Assembly (NCBI RefSeq): GCF_003311645.1
Contig: NZ_QEST01000184.1
Span: 248,001-312,000 of the forward strand
Length of the DNA stretch: 64,000 nucleotides
From: Streptomyces sp. PT12
GTDB taxonomy: Bacteria; Actinomycetota; Actinomycetes; Streptomycetales; Streptomycetaceae
Direction: 5' to 3'
Part shown: one piece after another, positions 8,306-16,428 of the stretch
How positions within the stretch are numbered: position 1 is the stretch's first letter
How the letters are laid out: each line of letters begins with the position of its first letter
Translations under genes and position numbers: made by a program
Notes under the pieces: model-generated
What the model was told of the DNA's origin: nothing
The model's database searches: none
Seen by the model: the letters and a program-made list of their open reading frames with translations, nothing else

Positions 8306-9166
8306 TTATGCCAGGCCGCGGCGGGAGACCGTTGGGGGGCGGTGGCCCGCGATCGAGGTGACCATGTCCAGGACCTGCCGCGTCTCGGCGACCTCGTGCA
8401 CCCGGTAGACGCGGGCGCCGAGCCAGGCCGAGACCGCGGTCGTGGCCAACGTGCCGATCAGGCGGTCCTTGACCGGTGCGTCGAGGGTTTCGCCGACGAA
8501 GTCCTTGTTGGACAGGGACACCAGGACCGGCCAGCCCGTGACCACCATCTCATCGAGCCGCCTGGTGGCCTCGAGGGAGTGGCGCGTCGACTTCCCGAAG
8601 TCGTGCCCGGGATCGATCAGCACCGCGTCGCGTCGCACGCCGAGCGCGACGGCCCGCTCCGCGAGCCCCACGGTGACCCGCAGGATGTCCGCCATCACGT
8701 CGTCGTATCTGACCCGGTGCGGCCGGGTGCGCGGGCGCGCGCCCCCCGCGTGCGTGCACACGATGCCCACGCCGTGCCGGGCGGCCACCTCGGCCAGGCG
8801 CGGATCCACGCCGCCCCAGGCGTCGTTGAGCAGGTCGGCGCCCGCCTCGCACACCGCCTCCGCCACCTCGTGCCGCCAGGTGTCCACGCTGATCACCACG
8901 GAGGGGTGGCGCCTTCTGACCTCGTCGACGAAGCCCGCCGTGCGTCTGATCTCCTCGGCCGCGTCCACCTCGGCGCCGGGACCGGCCTTCACGCCGCCGA
9001 TGTCGATGATCTGCGCGCCCTCGTCGACCGCGCGCGCCACGCGGGCCAACGCCGCGTCGTCCGCGAACGTCGCGCCCTGGTCGTAGAACGAGTCCGGCGT
9101 CCGGTTGACGATGGCCATGATCACCGGTTCGCCGGGGCCGAACTCCCGCGTCCCCAGCCGCAGCAT
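8306..9166 (-). CDS. folP2: FolP2-type dihydropteroate synthase homologue
   Basis: TIM-barrel protein of the DHPS family (286 aa). It keeps MAIVNRTPDSFYDQG near the N-terminus, the ISVDTW and LINDAW-type strands (LLNDAWGG), DPGHDFGK, and the terminal RVHEV. The canonical pterin/phosphate loop STRPGA is changed to VKAGPGA, and SRK is changed to SNK in LVSLSNKDF. These changes match the FolP2 paralogues of actinobacteria, which are reported not to replace true DHPS; I infer the same here. ATG at 9166 has GGGGAG 8 nt upstream. Divergent from the DivIVA-related gene. Confidence 0.75.
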   Translation of the reverse strand: MLRLGTREFGPGEPVIMAIVNRTPDSFYDQGATFADDAALARVARAVDEGAQIIDIGGVKAGPGAEVDAAEEIRRTAGFVDEVRRRHPSVVISVDTWRHEVAEAVCEAGADLLNDAWGGVDPRLAEVAARHGVGIVCTHAGGARPRTRPHRVRYDDVMADILRVTVGLAERAVALGVRRDAVLIDPGHDFGKSTRHSLEATRRLDEMVVTGWPVLVSLSNKDFVGETLDAPVKDRLIGTLATTAVSAWLGARVYRVHEVAETRQVLDMVTSIAGHRPPTVSRRGLA

Positions 9167-9331
9167 CCGTTCAGCTCCCCGATCTCGCCCCTGTGAGCGC
9201 TCCCGCGTCATACCCTGTCCCCCGAAACTACCCGCCCCCGTTGTCGGTGCGGCATGCGACCATCGGCACAGCGGCCGACGTGGGCGGCGAGTACGGCGAG
9301 GCAGCACGGAAGAGCGCAAGGGGAGACGGTC

Positions 9332-9718
9332 GTGTTCTGGTTTCTGATGGCGGCGATGGTCGTGGTGATCGCCGCGGTCACGCTGGCGGTGCTGGGCAGC
9401 GGGGACGGCACCGGCGGGCCAGCCACCGGCGGGCTGGCCGACGCGGAGCCCGACCGCCTCGACGACCCGCTGCCCGGCGACCGCCCGGTCGCGCCCGCCG
9501 ATGTCGTGCGCGTGCGGCTGCCCGTGGCGCCCCGCGGATACCGGATGGCCGAGGTGGACGACGTGCTCGACCGGCTCGCGGCCGAGCTGGCCGAGCGGGA
9601 CGCGCGGATCACCGAGCTCGAGACGGCGCTTGCCGGTGCCCGCACCGCGGGCGCGCCCAACGACGCGGAGCGCGCCGCCGAGGCCAACGCCAACGCCGCG
9701 CCGCCCGAGGCCCCGTGA
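9332..9718 (+). CDS. Small membrane protein with DivIVA-type motif
   Basis: 128-aa protein. One membrane segment occupies about residues 1-24 (FWFLMAAMVVVIAAVTLAVL). The middle contains RVRLPVAPRGYRMAEVDDVL followed by an amphipathic helix with LAERDARITELE, the DivIVA-domain signature found in wall-growth proteins. The tail is Ala/Asn-rich. GTG at 9332 is preceded by GGGGAGA. Its position beside folP2 mirrors the mycobacterial arrangement. A role in polar growth or division is plausible by family but unproven. Confidence 0.7.
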   Translation: MFWFLMAAMVVVIAAVTLAVLGSGDGTGGPATGGLADAEPDRLDDPLPGDRPVAPADVVRVRLPVAPRGYRMAEVDDVLDRLAAELAERDARITELETALAGARTAGAPNDAERAAEANANAAPPEAP

Positions 9719-9750
9719 CCCCTGAGCGGGTCCCGGGGCGGACGCGCGCC

Positions 9751-10542
9751 TCACCGCCCGTGGAAGCGAGGCCGCTCCTTCCTGGTGAACGCCTCCACCG
9801 CCGCCCTGTGGTCGTCCGAGGCCCCGGCCTCGGCCTGGAGCCGCTCCTCCACCTCGAGGGTCTCGGTCAGTGGATGCACCGCGGCGAACGCCAGCGACTC
9901 CTTGATCGCGGCGAACGCCAGCGTCGGCCCGTGCGCGAGACCCAATGCGATCTCCCGTGCCACGTCGGGGAGTTCGGCGTCGGGGACCACCCGCTGTGCG
10001 ATGCCGATCCGTTCCGCCTCGGCCGCGTCCACCTTTCTCGGGAAGAGCAGGAGATCCGCCGCGCGCCCGTGTCCGACGAAGCGCGGCAGGGTCCACGACA
10101 GACCGGAGTCCGCGGTGAGCGCAATTCCCGCGAAGGCCGTGCTGAAAGACGCGCTCTCGGCCACCACGCGGTAGTCGGCGGCCAGCGCGAAGCCGAAACC
10201 CGCGCCAGCGGCCACGCCGTTGACGGCCGCGACGACCGGTTTCCGCATTCCCGCGATCGCGCTGACGATGGGGTTGTAGTGGAGCGCCACGGTGCGCGTC
10301 GGCTCCTCTTCTCCCGCCAATGCCGCGACGTGTTCCTTCAGATCCTGTCCCACGCAGAACGCCCGGCCCTTCCCGGTCAGGAGAACGGCCCGCACCTGGG
10401 ATTCCATCGCCGCGCGCCGGAGAGAGTCGCGCAGCGCTTCCTTCGCCTCCACATTCAGGGCATTCATCGCGTCGGGGCGATTGAGCGTGACAGTCGCGAG
10501 ACCGTCGGTTACCTCGTAGAGCACGGTGTCGGTGTCGGCCAT
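9751..10542 (-). CDS. Enoyl-CoA hydratase/isomerase family protein
   Basis: Crotonase-fold enzyme (263 aa) for fatty-acid or aromatic-CoA breakdown. Oxyanion-hole segments are visible in GKGRAFCVGQDLKEH and NGVAAGAGFGFALAAD, and the active-site acid in ALTADSGLSWTLPRFVG is Asp at the second position, the PaaG-like pattern. C-terminal helices (SDDHRAAVEAFTRKERPRF) are complete. ATG at 10542 is chosen because homologues start just before the ADTDTVLYEVTDGLATVTLNRP region; a second ATG lies 12 nt upstream. No operon partner. Exact substrate not determinable. Confidence 0.85.
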   Translation of the reverse strand: MADTDTVLYEVTDGLATVTLNRPDAMNALNVEAKEALRDSLRRAAMESQVRAVLLTGKGRAFCVGQDLKEHVAALAGEEEPTRTVALHYNPIVSAIAGMRKPVVAAVNGVAAGAGFGFALAADYRVVAESASFSTAFAGIALTADSGLSWTLPRFVGHGRAADLLLFPRKVDAAEAERIGIAQRVVPDAELPDVAREIALGLAHGPTLAFAAIKESLAFAAVHPLTETLEVEERLQAEAGASDDHRAAVEAFTRKERPRFHGR

Positions 10543-10749
10543 GCCGCTCAGCATGACGCAGAGATCCGTGCTATCGCGGGACAATCGGCGAATTGAGTGG
10601 TTTTGCGCGTGCGCGTTGCCGAAGGGATACAGGCCAATGTTGGTCATGAGGACGTTCCATGCGGGATAATGGCGTGAAGCAATGTGTTCGAGGCCGGTGA
10701 CCCCCGTGTTGTCGGCTCCGACGAGGCTGGTTCAGGAAGGGGAACGAGC

Positions 10750-10917
10750 ATGGCGGCCATGAAGCCGCGGACGGGCGATGGTCCGCTTGAGGTGACCAAG
10801 GAGGGGCGGGGCATCATCATGCGCGTTCCGCTCGAAGGTGGTGGCCGACTCGTCGTCGAGCTGACCCCGGACGAAGCGGTCGCGCTCGACGAGGAGCTGA
10901 AGAAGGTGACCGGCTGA
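10750..10917 (+). CDS. DUF3117 peptide
   Basis: 55-aa protein, near-invariant across actinobacteria: starts MAAMKPRTGDGPLEV, then GRGIIMRVPLEGGGRLVVEL and TPDEAVALDEEL. ATG at 10750 is preceded by a GGAAGGGGAACG ribosome site; the frame extends further upstream but the family always starts here. Function unknown. A hairpin terminator follows 28 nt after the stop. Confidence 0.92.
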   Translation: MAAMKPRTGDGPLEVTKEGRGIIMRVPLEGGGRLVVELTPDEAVALDEELKKVTG

Positions 10918-10945
10918 GGCCGCCGCGCTCCGAGCCTTACCCTTC

Positions 10946-10976
10946 GGCGCTGCCCCGGACGCTCCGGGGCAGCGCC
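10946..10976. terminator. 14-bp hairpin terminator between convergent genes
   Basis: Perfect 14-bp inverted repeat GGCGCTGCCCCGGA / TCCGGGGCAGCGCC with a CGC loop, between the DUF3117 gene and the leftward methyltransferase. Likely bidirectional. Confidence 0.8.
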
Positions 10977-11006
10977 GTCTCGCTGTCGGCGCGGGGCGGC
11001 GAGGGC

Positions 11007-11768
11007 TCAGGCGCGGGCGGCGCACAGGAGCCCGTCGCCCACCGGGAGCAGGGCGGGCACCAGGGCGTCGCTCTCGCGGATCGTGCGCAGCAGCTCGCGC
11101 AGCTTGCGCACCTCGGTGGGCGCCGCGGCCGAGTCCACGGTCCTGCCGCCGGCGAAGACGCCCGCGAAGCACACCAGGCCGCCGGGCCGCAGCAGCCGCA
11201 ACGATTCTGCCAGCGACTCCAGGCACTCGAGCCGGTCGCCGTCGCAGAACACCAGGTCATAGCCGCCGTCGGTCAGCCGGGGCAGGACGTCGAGCGCGTG
11301 GCCGGGGATGAGCCGCGCGCGGTTCGCGACGAAGCCCGCCATGGCGAACGCCTGCTTCGCGAACTGGAGCCGCTCGGGCTCGACGTCCACCGTGGTCAGC
11401 ACGGAGTCGGGCCGCATGCCGGAGAGCAGGTGGATGCCCGAGACCCCGGTGCCGGTGCCGATCTCGACCACGGCCCTGGCCCCCGAGACGGTGGCGAGCA
11501 GGCGCAGGGCGTCCCCTGTGCCGGGCGAGACGGAGCGCACACCGGCTTCGCGCGCCCGCTCACGGGCCCAGCGCAGCGCCGCCCCCTCGGCGGTCTCGGC
11601 GTCCGGTGCGCCATACGCCTCGGCGAACGTCCAGCTCGTCAGCCGGTTGCCGGTAATGGCCGTCTCCTGTCCCCGTCTGTCACGCGCTTTGACTGTATCG
11701 ACTCCCCAGGGGAACAGGGCGCCCGGACCGCACGTTGGATCAATGGACGGCGGAGGAAAGCCGGTCAA
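11007..11768 (-). CDS. O-methyltransferase (family 3), start uncertain
   Basis: SAM-dependent methyltransferase. The SAM-binding glycine loop is [15 protein letters not shown], followed by [18 protein letters not shown] and the acidic LVFCDGD block; the C-terminus ends near [13 protein letters not shown]. The longest frame begins at TTG 11768, but relatives start near [22 protein letters not shown]. There is no ATG, GTG or TTG in that area. An ATT at 11657 with AGGAG upstream fits best and would give about 216 aa. Divergent from the ECF sigma gene, as in mycobacteria beside sigE. Substrate unknown. Confidence 0.75.
   Translation of the reverse strand: MTGFPPPSIDPTCGPGALFPWGVDTVKARDRRGQETAITGNRLTSWTFAEAYGAPDAETAEGAALRWARERAREAGVRSVSPGTGDALRLLATVSGARAVVEIGTGTGVSGIHLLSGMRPDSVLTTVDVEPERLQFAKQAFAMAGFVANRARLIPGHALDVLPRLTDGGYDLVFCDGDRLECLESLAESLRLLRPGGLVCFAGVFAGGRTVDSAAAPTEVRKLRELLRTIRESDALVPALLPVGDGLLCAARA
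11711..11736 (+). promoter_or_regulatory. ECF-type promoter of the sigma factor gene
   Basis: GGAAC (11711-11715) and CGTT (11733-11736) with 17 bp between, about 68 nt before the sigma gene start. This is the GGAAC/GTT form used by SigE-like ECF factors and suggests autoregulation. Inferred from consensus only. Confidence 0.55.
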
Positions 11769-11803
11769 GAAATGCTTATCCGGAGCTAACGGGGCAGGTG
11801 GCT

Positions 11804-12613
11804 ATGGTAAGGACTCCACTGGACACCACCAGAGCCAACAGGGGAGGTGCGGCTGCGTCCACAGGCAGGGGGGTGCTCAAACGCTTCCTGAAGTCTTCCG
11901 ACGGGCCGAATTCCGTGACAGAGATCGCTGACACCGACAGGGAGCGGTCCACCACCGAGGGGGCCGACGGCCCGCAGACCACCGTCGCCACGTTCAACAC
12001 CCCGTCTGACGGCGCCACTTGGGCCCCGCCGAGCTGGGAGGAGATCGTCAGCACGCACAGCGCGCGGGTCTACCGCCTGGCCTACCGCCTCACGGGGAAC
12101 CAGCACGACGCCGAGGACCTCACCCAGGAGGTCTTCGTCCGGGTCTTCCGCTCGCTCTCCACCTACACCCCCGGCACGTTCGAGGGGTGGCTGCACCGCA
12201 TCACGACCAACCTCTTCCTCGACTCGGTGCGCCGCAAGCAGCGGATCAGGTTCGACGCCCTGGGCGAGGACGCCGCCGACCGGCTGCCGAGCCGCGAGCC
12301 CACTCCTCAGCAGCACTTCAACGACACGCACTTCGACGCCGACGTCCAGCAGGCCCTGGACACCCTCGCCCCCGACTTCCGCGCCGCCGTGGTGCTGTGT
12401 GACATCGAGGGGCTGAGCTACGAGGAGATCGCGACGACGCTCGGCGTGAAGCTCGGCACGGTCCGCAGCCGGATCCACCGGGGCCGCTCGCATCTACGCA
12501 AGGCGCTGCGCCACCGCTCCCCGCGCGAGCGGGGAGGGCGCGAGGAGTCCGTGCTCGCCGCCGCGCAGGGCGCGCCCGCTGGGGGGTTCGCGGAGGAAGG
12601 CGGGCGGGAGTGA
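11804..12613 (+). CDS. ECF sigma factor, SigE (mycobacterial type)
   Basis: RNA polymerase sigma factor of the extracytoplasmic-function group. After a ~75-residue variable N-terminus come region 2 ([20 protein letters not shown], then [14 protein letters not shown] and [18 protein letters not shown]) and region 4 ([39 protein letters not shown]). ATG at 11804 matches the family start ([15 protein letters not shown]); GGGGCAGGTG lies upstream. It overlaps the anti-sigma gene by a GTGA, and HtrA and TatB follow, so it likely controls an envelope-stress response. It is not the CseB/CseC-linked factor called SigE in Streptomyces, hence no symbol. Confidence 0.9.
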   Translation: MVRTPLDTTRANRGGAAASTGRGVLKRFLKSSDGPNSVTEIADTDRERSTTEGADGPQTTVATFNTPSDGATWAPPSWEEIVSTHSARVYRLAYRLTGNQHDAEDLTQEVFVRVFRSLSTYTPGTFEGWLHRITTNLFLDSVRRKQRIRFDALGEDAADRLPSREPTPQQHFNDTHFDADVQQALDTLAPDFRAAVVLCDIEGLSYEEIATTLGVKLGTVRSRIHRGRSHLRKALRHRSPRERGGREESVLAAAQGAPAGGFAEEGGRE

Positions 12614-13416
12614 CAAGCGCCCAGCCGGACCCGGCCGACCACCACCTCGGGGAGAGCCTGGCGGCTCTCGTCGACGGGGAGCTGTCGCACGACACGAGGG
12701 ACCGGGTGCTGGCCCATCTCGCCACGTGTCCCAGCTGCAAGGCGGAGGCGGACGCCCAGCGCGAGCTCAAGAGCGTGTTCGCGGAGAGCCCGCCGCCCGG
12801 CCCGTCCGACGGGCTGCTGGCCAGGCTCCAGGGGTTGCCCGCGTCAGACGGTGGCCTGCCTTCGGCCCCGGGGACGCGGACGCCCCCCGAGCCCCCCGCG
12901 GGGCGCGGCGGCGGCACGGCGTTCCGCCTCGACCAGCTGCCGGGCGGCAAGGGGCGCGAGTCGCTGCTCGGCCCTCCCCGGCTCGGCTCGGAGCGCGGCT
13001 TCCGCATACACGACGGCGGCGGCTCGCGCCTGCACCGCGGCCACCGCCTCGCCTTCGCGGCGGCCGGTGCGGTCTCGCTCGCCGCGGTCGCCATCGGGGG
13101 AGCGGTCACCACCGCGGGCCCGGGTGTGGCCGCCGCCGGTGGCTCGGAGGCCGTGGCCGCGGGCGCCGCCGTCACCCAGGCCGCGGCCGCTCGCTCGTCG
13201 GGCGCCCGTTCCCAGGACGAAGAGACGGGCAGACCCGGCGCGTTGACCGCCCACACGGTCGGGCTCTCCCTGCTCAGCGCCCCCGCGGGACCCATCGGCG
13301 CGACGAGCCAGCTGTTCCCCCTGCTGAACGTCGAGCTGCGCCCTTCACCCGCGGTGGGCCCGGTGGAGCCGCCCTCCACGGGGGCCGGTACGACGGGAGC
13401 CGTGAGCCCCCGCTGA
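12610..13416 (+). CDS. Zinc-binding anti-sigma factor (RseA-like)
   Basis: 268-aa membrane anti-sigma factor, partner of the sigma factor just upstream (4-nt GTGA overlap, translational coupling). N-terminal ZAS domain: [18 protein letters not shown] followed by His36-x3-Cys40-x2-Cys43. A Pro/Gly-rich linker leads to one membrane segment at about residues 146-167. The C-terminal ~100 residues are outside and low complexity. By analogy with mycobacterial RseA it would hold the sigma factor inactive until envelope or redox stress. Confidence 0.85.
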   Translation: MTSAQPDPADHHLGESLAALVDGELSHDTRDRVLAHLATCPSCKAEADAQRELKSVFAESPPPGPSDGLLARLQGLPASDGGLPSAPGTRTPPEPPAGRGGGTAFRLDQLPGGKGRESLLGPPRLGSERGFRIHDGGGSRLHRGHRLAFAAAGAVSLAAVAIGGAVTTAGPGVAAAGGSEAVAAGAAVTQAAAARSSGARSQDEETGRPGALTAHTVGLSLLSAPAGPIGATSQLFPLLNVELRPSPAVGPVEPPSTGAGTTGAVSPR

Positions 13417-13471
13417 ATCCTGGTGGCTGACCTGGTTGAATTCCAGCCCGGAAGAGGACGTCGCCGACACG

Positions 13472-14920
13472 ATGGGGACAGCCGCCATGGACAAGGCGAA
13501 CAGCGCGCCCGGCCAGCCGGAGTCCCGGCCCGGACACGACCCGTACGGCACCCCGCCCTACGGTCAGCCCGGACCGTGGGCCCCGGCACCCCCCGTGCAG
13601 CGCCCCCAGCCCACCCCGCCAGGCGGCACCCATGTCCCGCCCATGAGCCCGACCCCGCCAGGCGGCACCCATGTGCCGCAGGCCGGGCCGCCTCCCCAGC
13701 ACGGGACGCCATCGGGCGGCGCTCCCCGGTACGACCCCTGGGCCGCCCCGGCGGGTTCCGCCGCGCCGCCCCCGTCCGACCACCCCGCGCCGGGCGGGCC
13801 CGAAGGGCCCCGTGGCCGCCAGGGCGGCGGCAGGCTGATCGCGGGCGCCGCGGCGATCGCGCTGGTCGCCGGCCTCATCGGCGGCGGCGTCGGCTCCTAT
13901 CTGGAGCGGCACGGCACGTTCAGCGACGTGCGGCTCCCGCAGACCGTGACCGAGGGCGCCCCCGCCCCCGAGGGCAGCATCGCGGGCATCGCCCAGACCG
14001 TGCTCCCCGGCGTGGTCACCCTCCATGTCTCGGGCTCGGGCGAGGCGGGCAGCGGCACCGGCTTCGTGCTCGACGACGAGGGCCACATCCTCACCAACGC
14101 GCACGTGGTTCGCCCCGCGGGACAGGGCGGGGCGATAGAGGTCACGTTCAGCAGCGGCGACTCGGCGCGCGCCGAGGTCGTCGGCCAGGACACCGGCTAT
14201 GACCTCGCCGTCGTCAAGGTCGACGGCTTCTCGGGCCTCAGCCCGCTGACGCTCGGCGACTCCGACGCCGTCAGGGTCGGCGACCCGGTGGTGGCGATCG
14301 GCGCCCCGTTCGAGCTGGCGGGCACGGTCACCTCGGGGATCATCAGTGCCACCGAGCGCCCGATCACCGCGGGCGGCGCGGAGGCCGACGGCTCCGACAT
14401 CAGCTATGTGAACGCCCTCCAGACCGACGCCCCGATCAACCCAGGGAACTCGGGGGGCCCGCTCGTCGACATCAACGGCCGCGTCATCGGCGTCAACAGC
14501 GCGATCCGCACCGCCGACGGCGGTGGTGGCCTCGACCCGGGCCAGTCGGGCAGCGTCGGCCTCGGCTTCGCCATCCCGGTCAACCAGGCGAAGGACGTCG
14601 CCGAGCAGCTGATCAACACAGGCCGCGCCACCTACCCGGTCATCGGGGTGACCCTGGACACCGGCTATCTCGGCGACGGCGCCCGCGTCGGCAGCTCGGG
14701 CGGCGGCCCCGCCGTGGTGCCAGGCGGCCCCGCGGACGACGCGGGCCTGGCCGACGGCGATGTGATCACGGCGGTGGACGGCGAACGGGTGCGCAGCAGC
14801 GACGAGTTGATCGTCAGGATCCGCAGCTACCGCCCCGGCGACCGCCTTGAGCTGACCGTGGAGCGCTCGGGCGACGAGCTCGAGCTTGCCGTCACCCTGG
14901 GCGAGTCGAGCGGTGAGTGA
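13472..14920 (+). CDS. htrA: HtrA-family serine protease with PDZ domain
   Basis: Envelope protease/chaperone. A Pro/Gly-rich cytoplasmic N-terminus (about 120 residues) precedes one membrane segment (AAAIALVAGLIGGGVGSYL). The trypsin-like domain has the triad His211 (TNAHVV), Asp244 (GYDLAVVKV) and Ser327 (GNSGGPL). One PDZ domain fills the C-terminus (GGPADDAGLADGDVITAVDG). ATG at 13472 is preferred; ATG 13487 and TTG 13436 are alternatives, with no decisive ribosome site. It belongs to the sigma/anti-sigma group and corresponds to the gene beside mycobacterial rseA, whose product trims misfolded envelope proteins. Confidence 0.9.
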   Translation: MGTAAMDKANSAPGQPESRPGHDPYGTPPYGQPGPWAPAPPVQRPQPTPPGGTHVPPMSPTPPGGTHVPQAGPPPQHGTPSGGAPRYDPWAAPAGSAAPPPSDHPAPGGPEGPRGRQGGGRLIAGAAAIALVAGLIGGGVGSYLERHGTFSDVRLPQTVTEGAPAPEGSIAGIAQTVLPGVVTLHVSGSGEAGSGTGFVLDDEGHILTNAHVVRPAGQGGAIEVTFSSGDSARAEVVGQDTGYDLAVVKVDGFSGLSPLTLGDSDAVRVGDPVVAIGAPFELAGTVTSGIISATERPITAGGAEADGSDISYVNALQTDAPINPGNSGGPLVDINGRVIGVNSAIRTADGGGGLDPGQSGSVGLGFAIPVNQAKDVAEQLINTGRATYPVIGVTLDTGYLGDGARVGSSGGGPAVVPGGPADDAGLADGDVITAVDGERVRSSDELIVRIRSYRPGDRLELTVERSGDELELAVTLGESSGE

Positions 14921-15038
14921 ACGACCGCGGCGGCGGGCATGTCCTGGCGTTCACCGCGTTGTCCACTCCGCCGTCTCCCCTCGGCGCCCCGAGGCGGGGT
15001 ACCGTGGCCGTCTACCGAATGCGTGAGGGAGCTGCCAG

Positions 15039-15542
15039 GTGTTCTTCGATATAGGCTCACTCGAGTTCATCGTGCTGCTCATCCTGGCAATCCTCGTCTT
15101 CGGTCCGGAGAAGCTGCCGAAGATGATCCAGGACGCCGCCCGCTTCCTGCGCAAGATCCGCGAGTTCTCGGACAGCGCCAAGGCGGATATCCGCAATGAG
15201 CTGGGACCGGAGTTCAAGGATTTCGATTTCGAGGACCTCAACCCCAGGACGTTCGCCAAGAAGCACCTCCTGGACAACGACGACCTCGGGCTCAGGGAGC
15301 TGACCAGCAGTCTGGACATGCGCAAGGAGCTGACCGAGGTCACCGACGCGGTGAACGGGCGGCCCGCGCGCCGCACCAGCCTCGACAAGCCGGGCGCCAC
15401 GTCGTCGAAGCTGGCCAAGGGCGCGGGCGCGGCGGGTGCCGCGGCGGCGGGCGGGGGCGCGGTGCGCCTCGACAAGGACGGCCCAGGGGCGGACTCATCG
15501 GCGCCCGCGACCCCGCCGCCCTTCGACGCCGACGCCACCTGA
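15039..15542 (+). CDS. tatB: Sec-independent protein translocase subunit TatB
   Basis: Component of the twin-arginine translocase that recognises folded Tat substrates. The N-terminus is diagnostic: short outside part MFFDIGSLEF, membrane helix IVLLILAILVFGPEKLP, then an amphipathic helix (MIQDAARFLRKIREFSD). The 167-aa length and the long charged C-terminal tail fit TatB rather than TatA. GTG at 15039 with GAGGGAG upstream. It follows htrA as in mycobacteria. A predicted Tat substrate lies in this window (the 5'-nucleotidase at 21897). Confidence 0.93.
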   Translation: MFFDIGSLEFIVLLILAILVFGPEKLPKMIQDAARFLRKIREFSDSAKADIRNELGPEFKDFDFEDLNPRTFAKKHLLDNDDLGLRELTSSLDMRKELTEVTDAVNGRPARRTSLDKPGATSSKLAKGAGAAGAAAAGGGAVRLDKDGPGADSSAPATPPPFDADAT

Positions 15543-15676
15543 GTGGATTCGCGCCCTTCGGGGGCATATGACACCACCCGATCTCCCGGCATGCCCGACA
15601 CCCCGGACCCGGATGGCTATCCTCCCTATGTCCGGGGTGTGCCCAGGACGAGGGCAATGAGGAGGCGTCGCGTTAG

Positions 15677-16357
15677 ATGGAGACGACGAGTCGGGCGGAG
15701 CCGCAGGACGCGACAGGCGGCCCAGGCGCGTCCGGGGGGAAGGACGCATCGCAGGGGGTGCCCGGCGCTCGCCGGGCGGTGGAAGGCTACCTGATGGCGG
15801 GCTTCCCCTGGTACGGCCTCGATGACGCGTTCACGGGCGCGCGCTGGCTGATGCAGGTCGGCGTCGCCGCCGACGGCGCCGTGGAGCACGGCTCCACGGG
15901 GCACGGCGACGAGCCGTCGCTGCGGGGCGAGTTGGGCGAGGAGGAGCAGCGGTTCGCGGTCGTGGTCACCGTCGCGAGCCGCCCGGTGCGCCGCAGCCCC
16001 GACGGGAACGGCGTGCTCGAGGCCACCTCGGTCTCCTCGGCCGCGTGGCTCGCGGGCTCCGGTCTGCTGTCATGCACCTGGCCCGCGCAGATGGAACGCG
16101 CGCTGCGCCAGGACTGGCTCGAACAGCAGACCGCCATCGCCTGGGAGTTGGCCGACGACCTGCACGGCGGCGCGTGGACGATGCTGTCGCTGCCGGTGGA
16201 CGGCGTTCCGACGGACTTCCACTACCGGGAGTCGGAGTACGGCTGGGTGCTCGCCGGGGCCGCCCAGCACGAGGTGCACATCGGGGCCTATGGCCGCGGG
16301 ATGAGCGCCTACGGCCTCGGCTTCGCCGTCGTCAAGGACATCGAGAGCTACGCCTGA
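15677..16357 (+). CDS. Conserved hypothetical protein
   Basis: 226-aa cytoplasmic-looking protein that I cannot assign to a named function. After a ~40-residue polar N-terminus it has a mixed alpha/beta pattern with Trp-rich segments (FPWYGLDDAFTGARWLMQVG, DFHYRESEYGWVLAG). No membrane segment, signal or catalytic motif is visible. ATG at 15677 has GAGGAGG 12 nt upstream. It sits between tatB and the convergent mrp gene. Confidence 0.7.
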   Translation: METTSRAEPQDATGGPGASGGKDASQGVPGARRAVEGYLMAGFPWYGLDDAFTGARWLMQVGVAADGAVEHGSTGHGDEPSLRGELGEEEQRFAVVVTVASRPVRRSPDGNGVLEATSVSSAAWLAGSGLLSCTWPAQMERALRQDWLEQQTAIAWELADDLHGGAWTMLSLPVDGVPTDFHYRESEYGWVLAGAAQHEVHIGAYGRGMSAYGLGFAVVKDIESYA

Positions 16358-16369
16358 CGCCGGTGGCGC

Positions 16370-16398
16370 GGGTGGGCCGCCGCGAAGGCCGCCCACCC
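16370..16398. terminator. Hairpin between convergent hypothetical gene and mrp
   Basis: GGGTGGGC pairs with GCCCACCC; inside, GCC pairs with GGC around a GCGAA loop. Placed 12 nt after the rightward stop and 30 nt before the leftward stop, suited to both directions. Confidence 0.65.
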
Positions 16399-16428
16399 GG
16401 GGCCGGGACCCCGGGGCCTGGCACTCCT

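Noticed and set aside
5837-9196. 1119-codon rightward frame across dapE, the LOG gene and the gap
   Set aside because: Out of frame with dapE and the LOG gene, whose motifs are intact; no recognisable domain in the long frame.
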